From Glebionis coronaria (Eukaryota > Streptophyta > Magnoliopsida > Asterales > Asteraceae), in contig CM046878.1 in assembly GCA_025667525.1 (NCBI GenBank), forward strand, positions 79,752,196-79,816,195: a DNA stretch of 64,000 nucleotides, written 5' to 3'. Shown piece by piece: positions 1-9,891 of the stretch. The notes under the pieces are model-generated. The model saw only the letters and a list, made by a program, of their open reading frames with translations, did no database searches and was not told the DNA's origin. Both the position numbers and the translations under genes were made by a program. Numbering within the stretch: the first letter of the stretch is position 1; each line of letters opens with the position of its first letter.

Positions 1-589
1 CTAGTCCATACATTCGGACATCTTCTGCCTACGGGCGTACATGTACACATCGTTCCCAGGTGGAATAAGAGGATTGAGTGAACCTAATAATTCAACTTGT
101 CGTGTAAGAGGGATGCAACCCCAACGACCACGGATCATGTATCCTTGTTAGACACCTTGCTCACAAGACGTTGTAGTAAGTTTCAAAAACATATCGTACC
201 TCCCGAGCCGGACTTGTTAAAAGACACACTGTGCACGTCTAACAAAATTTTGTCAAAACTTTGACTGTCCTTATGGTAGTAGTGGTACGCCGCACATAAC
301 GGCATAGCTTATCCCATAAGTTAGTTAAGATACGTCTTAAACTATGTGACAATTCGCGGTTATGGCACGACCCATCCACGTTGGTTCGCACGTTCGAACC
401 CAATTTCTATCTTTCGTACGTGGCTATGGTACGTCCATTCGCGCTAGTCTACGTGATCGTAATTTTTTGAATACTTGATTAAGTTTAATGTTACTAATCG
501 AGTTAAGCACCATTAAACTTGGGGGGCTACCAGGGTATAATCATACCACTATTTCCGTGCATGACGCGCAAATATCTTTGGATACATTT
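1..589. other. Noncoding left edge, probably Ty3 element 3' region
   Basis: No credible reading frame is visible. The sequence runs directly into the hairpin array at 590 and is probably the upstream part of the same retrotransposon 3' untranslated region. The element is cut by the window edge, so its coding part cannot be seen. The assignment rests only on continuity with the array and with the polypurine motif and LTR at 3761-4232. Confidence 0.4.
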
Positions 590-3215
590 CTTTGCCGCAG
601 AAGTCCGCCTTCTGCTGGGTTATTCCTTTGCCATGGAAGTATCTCTTCCATTGGCTTATTCCTTCGCCGCGGAAGTACTCCTTCCGCGTGCTTCTTCCTT
701 TGCCTTGGAAGTATCTCTTCCATTGGAATGTTCCTTCGCCGCGGAAGTACTCCTTCCGCGCGCTTCTTCCTCTGCGCCATGGAAGTATCTCTTCCATTGG
801 CTTATGCCTTCGCCACGGAAGTATCTCTTCCGTTGGCTTATTCATGCGCCGTGGGAGTATTCTTCCACGTGCTCGTTATCTCTCGCCGTGGAAGTATCTC
901 TTCCACGTGCTTCTTATCTTCGCCGTGGAAGTGTCTCTTCCACGTGCTTCTTATCTTTGCCGTGGAAGTATCTCTTCCACGTGCTTATTATCTTCACCGT
1001 GGAAATATCTCTTCCACGTGCTTGTTATCTTTCGCCGTGGAAGTATTCTTCCACGTGCTCGTTATCTTTCACCGTGGAAGTATTCTCCCACGTGCTCCTT
1101 ATCTTTCGCCGTGGAAGTATTCTTCCACGGTCTCATTATCTTTGCCGTGGAAGTATCTCTTCCACGTGCTCATTATCATTCGCCGTGGAAGTACTCTTCC
1201 ACGTGCTTATTATCTTCTCCGTGGAAGTAATTCTTTCACTGGCGTATTATCCTTCGCCGTGGAAGTTTATCTTCCACGTGCTCATTATCATTCGCCGTGG
1301 AAGTACTCTTCCACGTGCTTATTATCTTCGCCGTGGAAGTAATTCTTCCACTGGCGTATTATCCTTCGCCGTGGAAGTTTCTCTTCCACGTTCTCATTAT
1401 CCTTCGCCGTGGAAGTATCTCTTCCACGTGTCTATTGTCTTCGCCGTGGAAGTACTCCTTCCACTGGCTTATTGTCTTCGCCGTGGAAGTATTCCTTCCA
1501 CGTGCTTATTATCTTTGCCGTGGAAGTATCTCTTCCACGTGCTCATTATCATTCGTCGTGGAAGTACTCTTCCACGTGCTTATTATCTTCTCCGTGGAAG
1601 TAATTCTTCCACTGGCGTATTATCCTTCGCCGTGGAAGTTTATCTTCCACGTGCTCATTATCATTCGCCGTGGAAGTACTCTTCCACGTGCTTATTATCT
1701 TCGCCGTGGAAGTAATTCTTCCACTGGCGTATTATCCTTCGCCGTGGAAGTTTCTCTTCCACGTTCTCATTATCCTTCGCCGTGGAAGTACTCCTTCCAC
1801 TGGTTTATTGTCTTCGCCGTGGAAGTATTCCTTCCACGTGCTTATTATCTTTGCCGTGGAAGTATCTCTTCCACGTGCTCATTATCATTCGTCGTGGAAG
1901 TACTCTTCCACGTGCTTATTATCTTCGTCGTGGAAGTAATTCTTCCACTGGCGTATTATCCTTCGCCGTGGAAGTTTATCTTCCACGTGCTCATTATCAT
2001 TCGCCGTGGAAGTACTCTTCCGCGTGCTTATTATCTTCGCCGTGGAAGTAATTCTTCCACTGGCGTATTATCCTTCGCCGTGGAAGTTTCTCTTCCACGT
2101 TCTCATTATCCTTCGCCGTGGAAGTATCTCTTCCACGTGTCTATTGTCTTCGTCGTGGAAGTACTCCTTCCACTGGCTTATTGTCTTCGCCGTGGAAGTA
2201 TTCCTTCCACGTGCTTATTATCTTTGCCGTGGAAGTATCTCTTCCACGTGCTCATTATCATTCGTCGTGGAAGTACTCTTCCATGTGCTTATTATCTTCT
2301 CCGTGGAAGTAATTCTTCCACTGGCGTATTATCCTTCGCCGTGGAAGTTTATCTTCCACGTGCTCATTATCATTCACCGTGGAAGTACTCTTCCACGTGC
2401 TTATTATTTTCGCCGTGGAAGTAATTCTTCCACTGGCGTATTATCCTTCGCCGTGGAAGTTTCTCTTCCACGTTCTCATTATCCTTCGCCGTAGAAGTAT
2501 CTCTTCCACGTGTCTATTGTCTTCGCCGTGGAAGTACTCCTTCCACTGGCTTATTGTCTTCGCCGTGGAAGTATTCCTTCCACGTGCTTATTATCTTTGC
2601 CGTGGAAGTATCTCTTCCACGTGCTCATTATCATTCGTCGTGGAAGTACTCTTCCACGTGCTTATTATCTTCGCCGTGGAAGTAATTCTTCCACTGGCGT
2701 ATTATCTTTGCCGTGGAAGTATCTCTTCCACGTGCTCATTATCTTTGTCGTGGAAGTATCTCTTCCACGTGCTCATTATCATTCGTCGTGGAAGTACTCT
2801 TCCACGTGCTTATTATCTTCGCCGTGGAAGTAATTCTTCCACTGGCGTATTATCCTTCTAAGTGGAAGTTTCTCTTCCACGTTCTCATTATCCTTCGCCG
2901 TGGAAGTATCTCTTCCACGTGCTTATTGTCTTCGCCGCGGAAGTACTCCTTCCACTGGCTTATTATCTTCACCGTGGAAGTATCTCTTCCACGTGCTCAT
3001 TATTTTCGCCGTGGGAGTATTCTTCCACGGCACATCGTTATTTTCGCCGTGGAAGTATTCTTCCACGACGCATCGTTATTTTCGCCGTGGAAGTATTCTT
3101 CCACGGCGCATCGTTATCTTTTGATGTGGAAGTACGCCTTCCATTGGCTCATTCTGCCACAGAAGTACGTCTTCTGTTGGTTCATATCTTTGTTACGGAA
3201 GTACGTCTTCCGTGA
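590..3215 (+). repeat. Tandem array of 37-bp hairpin-forming monomers
   Basis: About 70 tandem units of 37-38 bp fill this stretch. A typical unit is a stem CGTGGAAG, a loop of about five bases such as TATCT, the complementary stem CTTCCACG, and a spacer such as TGCTCATTATCATT. Units near the edges carry different stems (GCAGAAG/CTTCTGC at 597-615, CGCGGAAG/CTTCCGCG near 670, ACGGAAG/CTTCCGT near 815 and 3195, ACAGAAG/CTTCTGT at 3159-3177), yet both sides change together. The middle is organised in higher-order blocks of about 373 bp (ten units) and one of 336 bp (nine units). Long open frames exist in several frames, but they only reflect a stop-poor repeat whose length is not a multiple of three, so I do not call them genes. 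Tat-lineage Ty3 elements are known for tandem arrays in their 3' untranslated region, which fits the downstream LTR. Confidence 0.95.
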
Positions 3216-3987
3216 TGAATTACTTGGCCCGGCTAAGAGTGAATTTTCAAAATTTATATCGTTTATACTTAATTAGATGGAGCCTGATCAACTATGTTTA
3301 ATTCAGGAAAAACTGTGACAAATTTTGGAAGTGGTTATCAAATGTCGTGGCCATAAGACGGATATAAATATCCGCATCACTTTGCCACAGAAATACGGAT
3401 TCTGTTGGCCTTAAGACGAATGAAATATTCGCACTATGCTGTATCATTAGTTGGTATTAGAAGTACGTCTTCAAATGTTCACGATGCAGCATATGGGTTC
3501 CACCTTCACCTTCATAAAACCTTCTTATCATCCTCACGATAGAGATGAATAAGAATGATACCTTGCCAATGCCAGTGTTACCCTGGCTATAGAACACGCT
3601 TTCTTCTTACGGGGTCCTTACCGTCTAATCACGGGAAACCAAGCATTCGAGCACACCCACCCGTCTTACGTACACGGGTTCCCCATTTCTTTCGACGTAG
3701 ATATGCTTACAAGTAGCAGATTTGGTGTAAAGTCTAGTAACCTCGGTGACAACCTCGCATACTAGACTGGGGGGACATGATGGCGTATAGTGGCTATGCT
3801 CACTATTCGCAATCCCAGCCCATCATCTTTTTGCTAAAGGAAGCCCATTACGAGTGGAGCTATATGTTACGGACAACCCACGAGGATGTCCTAGCAGCAA
3901 GCCGCACGCGGTTGTTTAGTGAGCATGATACACGAATGAGTCTAGCATAAAATGATCATGGACCATATCGTACTAGACTGGGGGACA
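3216..3987 (+). other. 3' untranslated region with degenerate hairpins and polypurine motifs
   Basis: No gene is visible. Between 3340 and 3470 there are weaker descendants of the array theme: CGGATA/TATCCG, ACAGAA/TTCTGT, CGAAT/ATTCG and AGAAG/CTTC stems. Two copies of a motif reading ACTAGACTGGGGGGACATG or close to it lie at about 3761-3779 and 3972-3989. The second directly precedes a sequence that starts with TG and behaves as an LTR, so it is the best polypurine tract. The first precedes a TGATGGCG sequence and may be a duplicated or older tract. Confidence 0.6.
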
Positions 3988-4232
3988 TGTCGACGTACAG
4001 TCGGTATTAGGCCCGGCCCAACAGGCCCACGGCCCACACAAACCTAACTTATCCTTCAAGAAACCCTAACACTACATAAACAAGGGTAGGGGTCTCATTC
4101 TACATCAGGTTCTCTCTCTTAACCAAACCACTTTACAATATATCATCACCATACTAACTTGACCGTCGGAGGTGGACCCCGGGGCTCCGGCCTCGGGTCC
4201 ACGTCTAACCGGTTCTTCTATTGTTTGCAGCA
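3988..4232 (+). repeat. Short LTR (245 bp) of a Tat-like Ty3 element
   Basis: The segment begins TGTCGACG just after a G-rich tract ending GGGGGACA and ends TTGTTTGCAGCA, giving TG...CA ends. Inside are a CTACATAAAC TATA-like motif near 4072, a pyrimidine-rich TTCTCTCTCTTAACC leader and a GC-rich stretch near 4162 (GACCGTCGGAGG) that resembles the 3' end of plant Tat-lineage LTRs. The other LTR would lie left of the window, so the ends and target duplication cannot be confirmed. Bases 4233-4299 between this LTR and the copia fragment are unassigned. Confidence 0.6.
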
Positions 4233-4299
4233 TTACTCAGCATCCGGGAAGACGATTAACGGCCCAGGAGAGTCGTCGAACCGGCCCAGCCAAAATATG

Positions 4300-5442
4300 C
4301 TCCAACAGATGTCTTAGATGAAGGAGGAGTTTCATCGAATGTCACGTTAAGTGATTCTTCAATTACACCCGAGGTTCTATTGAGGACTATGTAGGCTTTG
4401 CTAGTTTGGGAATAACCTAAAAAGATACCTTCGTACGACTTTGGGTCGAGCTTAGTAAGGTAATCTTTGGTGTTAAGAATGAAGCACTTGCTTCCAAAAC
4501 ACCCTAAAGTAATCCAATGAGGGCTTCTTACCTTTAAGAATCTCATAGGGGTCATTCCTAGAAAGGTTGAATAAGAATTCGGTTGAGAATATAAGTCGAT
4601 GTGTCCACGGTATTGCACCAAAACTTTTGATGAAAATATTGCTCATTTAACATCGTCCTACTCATCTCTTGGAGGATCCTATTCTTCCTTTCAAATACCC
4701 CATTTGATTGAGGAGTGCGAGGAGCCGAGAAGTTATGGGTAATACTATGAGCTTCACAAAAGGCACCGAATTGCACTTCATTATCAAATTCCCTACCATG
4801 ATCCGTCCTGATGGAGACAATTGAACATCCTAGTTGATTTTGGATTCTTCGAGCAAAGATTTCGAAGTGAATGAAAGCCTCATTCTTAGACGCCAAAAAT
4901 CTAGTCCAAGTGAATCTAGAATAGTCATCAACTATGACTAGGGTATAAAGGTTACCTCCATAACTCCGTATGGCGAAAGGTCCAAAGAGATCCATATGTA
5001 GGAGCTCTAAGCACCGAGAGGTCGAAACTAAATTCTTGGCTTTGTGACTTGAGTGAACTTGCTTCCCAACTTTGCAAGCATCAAAAAAGTGACTATCAAA
5101 CTTCATCTTGGGGAGATGTCTTACCAACTCCTTAAAGACTAAAGATTGAATTAAACGCATATTAGCGTGACCTAATTTCCTATGCCAAAGAGTTGAACTA
5201 TCATCTAAATTCGCTATACATAAGTTTTCCTTTGACTTCCTATTGACCTTCATGACGTAAAGCCCATGCTTTTTAACACCTTTTCCAATGACCTTTCCAT
5301 CTTTTATGATTTCACTGTCATATTCCGAAAAGATGACCTAACACTTATTGTCACAAATTTGACATGTACTTAGAAGGTTAAAACCTAAGTTATCTACGTG
5401 CTCTACGTTTTTTATGGTCATAGATTCAAGAGAGACCGTACC
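4300..5442 (-). pseudogene. Copia fragment A: GAG-pre-integrase and integrase (broken)
   Basis: On the minus strand the frames give a protease-integrase linker (VEHVDNLGFNLLST), the zinc-binding pre-integrase segment LWHRKLGHAN and an integrase core. Catalytic acidic residues are seen in LLHMDLFGPF (near 4995), IRTDHGREFDN (near 4795) and GVFERKNR (near 4690). After a frameshift near 4590 the integrase C-terminal part follows (FGSKCFILNTKD, EGIFLGYS, VTFDE). There is a stop just after the CQICDNKC segment near 5340. Similarity stops near 4300. No reverse transcriptase follows, so this is a truncated Ty1/copia pol remnant. It continues at 19163-19308 on the other side of the inserted Athila-type element. 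Confidence 0.9.
5438..5442 (+). repeat. Target site duplication GTACC (left copy)
   Basis: GTACC at 5438-5442 is repeated at 19163-19167, immediately outside the TG and CA ends of the Athila-type element. Removing the element and one copy restores a continuous copia frame (IIGKG joined to TVSLESM on the minus strand), which proves the insertion boundaries. Confidence 0.97.
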
Positions 5443-8400
5443 TGATGAGACTGTATTTATACATAGTCTCATCGTCCAAATTGGGATTAAAACGCTTAAA
5501 ATATCGTCAAAATACCCATATATGTGCCTATGTTTGTTCATTGTGTATTTTAGGTATGGATATCGTGAATTCACCAAAAGATCAAAGGAATCAAGCAAAA
5601 ACGAACACGAGAAACGAAGCCGCACAAAGAACCGGGCCCGAATCATGATTTTCCTATCAAGTCCTTGAAGAATTGAAGATTGGCAAGATTGGTCCCTCAA
5701 CTATTGAAGACTTGTCACAAATGACCCTCCACTATTCATTTGTACAAGTTACATCCTTAAAGTTTGAAGACTATTCATGATAAGCCCTTGAAGATAACTT
5801 AAATTGCAAAAATGGTCCTTATGCAAAGTTTGGAAACACTATGTGCCATATTTGACAAGTGGTACAAAGTTTTTACAAAGGAAAGTGAGATTTTTGCTAT
5901 TTATTACAAACTGAAGATGTGAAGAAACTTGGGGGGCTAAATCGTCCAGACACCCATTCTACCCTCCACCACTCTCACTTCGCCACGTCACCCTCCTTAA
6001 AGCCTCCTCCAATCAGAACTTACCCACCCGCCACCTCACTTATCCACTCATAAAACCTGAGTTTAAATAAAACACACATTTGAAAAAATGTTTTTTATTT
6101 ATTTTCCCTCTAAACACTTTTATTAAACCCAAATAAGATTAAATCAACTCATTAAACCCAGTAACCCAGGTATAAACCCTAATTTGGCTTTTCCTTATTA
6201 ACCAAAATTAGAGGTCCAAATTATGCAGAATGTTGATTTACACCACATAAACCAAAACCCACCCATAAAACTCTTCAACCCGTGACCCAAGTGGGGCCCC
6301 CGTCCTCCCCTACTTCACCAAAATAGGAAAAATGGGCATCTTTTGACTAAATCAACGATTCTCTTGTACTCCTTGGTCCCCAAGGAGTAAATGAACGATT
6401 CAAGATCATTCTTCCAGCTGGCACATCACATGGAGCACCATGACCAAGATTCTGAAATTTTGAACTCAAGGGCATAAATGGATATTCACAGATTAGGGTT
6501 TAGTACTTGTAATATTTAATTCAATGTTCTAGTAATTTCCAATTTGTAGTATATAAAAGGTGCTTGTACCTTTTATTTAGTTGTTCCAGTTTTATTGTAT
6601 TTTTCTTAATATTAATGAAAATGAATTTTTGAAATTTATGCAATAATTCTGAGTTCCCTTTAAAGTTCTTTAGTTTAATCATTCACTTTTTTTATGCACA
6701 TTTAGTTTAAAGGAATTTGATCAAAGTCGTTTTTTTTTCAAAGGTTTGTTTTCTAAAAAAAAAGTCTTTTAAAACCTGAAATTTACATGTTAATGAAGTG
6801 ATAGTGGATTTTCCATGCTAAAAATCAGTTGGTGATAAGATTTTGTAGGATTGTGGTTGGTTTCAAAAAGGTTCGTTTTAAAGATTTTTTCATAAAAATC
6901 ATATTTTCTTTATTATACTCACTGTTTGAATAAGCTACCCCCACAAGCTTGACAAGCTTGTGGAAGTAGCTTAAACAAGCTGCTTGTTTGTTCTCTGTTT
7001 TGTGGTGCTTGTGCAGGTGCAAAACAAGAGCTTTCCATCCTTCTCATTTTTTTCAATATTGAAGATATTTTGGGGTGTGTTTGGGACTGCTGTGGTCCCC
7101 ACACCCGTTCTCTACTTCAGCAACCTTTCAATCCACCTCATGAGCTTAACAGCATAAGAAAGATGGCATCAGCTTCAAGGTATCCCGGCTTGAACCCTTT
7201 TTTATGACTTTTGTGTTTTTTTTAGTGGATTTACATGTTCATGTGCTTGAGAGGTTTGTATGCTGGTTTATTGATTGATTAATGCTATTTTGTGTTTATT
7301 ATGCATGTTAGTTTAGTAATAGTTTAATCTTGATAGGATTAGAGCTCAATTGCTTTGATAAGTAGTGATTTCTGATAATTAGGGAGTGTTTGGAAACTGG
7401 TTTTAGTTAGTGATAAGTGACTATAATAGTGGTCAAATTAGTCTAGGCTGATTTCTCTTGCTAGATTAAGTTTTTATAAGCTGTTAGTATTAAGATTAGA
7501 CAGGATTTAAAGAAAAGTGCATGCTCATTTATTGGTTTAATAGCCTAAAATCAGATAGTTGCAATTTTCAGCTTGTTTTAGCTCAATTTAGACCACCAAT
7601 TTGCTTGAGCTATTAGGGTTTAGCATAATCTAGGATTATAGATAGCTTTTACTTGATTTGTTTGACTTGTATGCAAGATATGAGCTCTTGAAAATCGTTT
7701 TTGAGCACCTAGAATAGTCTACTGCCCCCCCCCCCCCCCCCCCCACAGCCCCTAGTTATCTCAGCAACTACCTTTTGCTTGTGGTTTGATTTTTATTGCT
7801 TGTGCCTGTGTGTTTTTGTGTTTCTATTGACTCCCCACACTTCCGTGAGTGTGGGGGTGCCTTTGTTTCCAAAAGAATCCAAGTAACAAACATTCTATCA
7901 AGCAAAATCTTCACAGACCCGTTTTTTTTACATTAACAGTGGGAACTAGTTCCCACTGTCTTTGTTGTTAGTTCCCCCTGCTGTGCTACTGGACAAAATC
8001 AGCAAAGGTCACTATCACAGATCTTAGATTTTTGTCCTTAGTGCCCTAAATTGGGATTTAGACCTTCATTCTTTTTTCTATATTTTTCTTTTTTTAATTC
8101 TTGATTTTTCAGTATAGTTAATTTTGGATTTACTGTTCATTTGATATTTTCTAGATTAATTGGCTATTTAAATTAACTTTTTAAATACTGTTTTTGTCAT
8201 TTAGTGTAAAAAAGTCATATTTTTCTGTTTTAAAATTTTTTATAGATTAAGAATATTAATTTAAGATTTTTAGTTTAAAAATTAGTTACTGTTCACTTTT
8301 TAATTATTTTTTATAATTAATTTAAGTTAATTAGGGTTTAATTATTAAATAGTTTTGTCTTTTAGTGCAAATTTTTACTTTTTTCAAACTTTTTCAATTT

Positions 8401-9035
8401 TCTACTGTTCATTAGGGTAATTTAGGATTTTTAAAATTGTTAAATTAATTTTGGCATTATTTTATTATTTTTTAGGATTATTTTAATTTAAAAATAGTTT
8501 TTAGTGATTAAAAAACAGAAAAATAGTTTTTAAAATTTAAGAAAAATAGTTTTTAGTCATTAAATAATATAAGTTAGTTATTAGTTCAATAAATTAATAT
8601 TTTGGGCATTTTGTTAATAATATTTAATTTTTGGGCTTTAATTAGCATTAAAAATTGAATATTTAATTAATAAAAGGTTTTAAAATATATTTGTTGGATT
8701 TTTATTCTTATTTATATTATTTAAGACTTAGATAATCATTTAATTAGTTTTTAGGTTGTAATTTTAATTTCGTCACGTTTTACGTATTTACGTTCGCGTT
8801 TTACGTAGTTTAATCGTAGTGTAACTCGTCTTTACTTTTTTCTCTTCTCAACCAAAAACGTCACTAATCCAAACATTATTATTTCATATATTGGCACATA
8901 ATCCACACACCTCCTTCGAGAACGAACTTGGAATTTATTCGTCTTCACGGTTTTCCTAAATCGTGTCGATTAATACTTGCCGCATTTTTACTCGTCTTTC
9001 CTAAGACTTGTATATACACAAAACTACAACTATCA
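5443..9035 (+). repeat. 5' LTR of the Athila-type element (3593 bp)
   Basis: The LTR starts TGATGAGACT and ends ACAACTATCA. A TATA box lies at 6550-6558, so U3 is about 1.1 kb and R-U5 about 2.5 kb. A 20-base poly-C run lies at 7725-7744. From about 8060 to 8760 the sequence is extremely AT-rich. Bases 5444-5473 form an inverted repeat (GATGAGACT / AGTCTCATC). A start codon in ATGGCATCAGCTTCAAGGTA (7162) is followed by a donor-like AG/GTAT. No coding domain is recognised inside the LTR. Short frames at 6825-7104 and in the 3' LTR counterpart are not supported. Confidence 0.95.
6550..6576 (+). promoter_or_regulatory. TATA box embedded in a hairpin
   Basis: TATATAAAA at 6550-6558 is the likely core promoter of the LTR. 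ATAAAAGGT (6553-6561) pairs perfectly with ACCTTTTAT (6568-6576) across the loop GCTTGT, so the TATA box is one arm of a 9-bp stem. The 3' LTR copy near 16676 has one change that would leave a G-T pair. Confidence 0.65.
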
Positions 9036-9891
9036 TTTGGCGCCGCTGCCGGGGAGGTGTTTAGTGTGCCCTTACTATTAGTATCGTTTTTGTATGAGTA
9101 GTGCGTTTTTGCTTTTCAATTTTTTGGAAAGCGTGAATATCGTACATACTCATTTTTGTTATTTTTTCTCTATTATATTATAGTATCCAAATAAATTGTG
9201 TTTAATTTTCCTAAGTTAAACACACAACAATCTTTACTATATTGTAGATATATTGGTTTTCGTTTTTATTGTGAATATATTATTACTATATTGTACTACG
9301 TAAGAACAATAAATATACAAGTACTCCAAATACGTGAGAAATCACAACCTTGATTCGGGATTTGATCACTCGATCATTGTATTCGAATCTAAAGCAAAAG
9401 TTTAAAGGCAAAATAGATAAATACTTTCGTGACGCTTAATTTCAATTAACACAAACTATAAGGTGGGTATAAGGCGGTTGTATTTCACGACCTAAAGGAA
9501 AAAGGCTCTTAAGTGCTTCGCGCCGCCTCGTTTCCTCCGCTTGCTTGTGCGTGTTTTGAGAAAGAGGGCCAATCGAGGGTTTGCCGCCCAAGTATTATCT
9601 ACGTATATTATATTTGCTTGTGTTTTCAAGATTAAACCCTCTTGAACGTTTTGGTGTTCCACCAACGTTCTAAAGTCATCGAAGGCGTTCACTCCACGTG
9701 ATCGTTTTCATTCTTTGAGGCTCCTTTAATCGAGAAAGTCGATTCGAGGAGAGATTTGTAGATTTTTGTCTACGTAATACATTCAAAAACCCAAAAAAAT
9801 TAAAAAAACCAATCAAAAACCAAAAAAATTGAAAAAATCAAAAAGCCGCAAAAAGAATCTTCTTTGCTACCACCCATTCTACGCTTAGTGC
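9036..9891 (+). other. Primer binding site and leader of the Athila-type element
   Basis: After a two-base spacer, TGGCGCCGCTGCCGGGGA at 9038-9055 matches the complement of the 3' end of plant tRNA-Asp with one mismatch, as in Athila elements. The following leader of about 830 bases has no convincing ORF. It is A-rich just before the gag start, with repeated CAAAAA tracts at about 9780-9850. A minus-strand frame at 9492-9692 has no recognisable content. Confidence 0.85.

Noticed and set aside
590..3215. CRISPR-like reading of the repeat array
   Set aside because: Units are contiguous with similar spacers, the surroundings are plant retrotransposons, and there are no cas genes; this is a minisatellite.
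488..3276. Long overlapping open frames (up to 398 codons) in several frames of the hairpin array
   Set aside because: They arise because the 37-bp unit lacks stops in most frames; unit length is not a multiple of three, so the same DNA is open in all phases. There is no conserved start and no domain.
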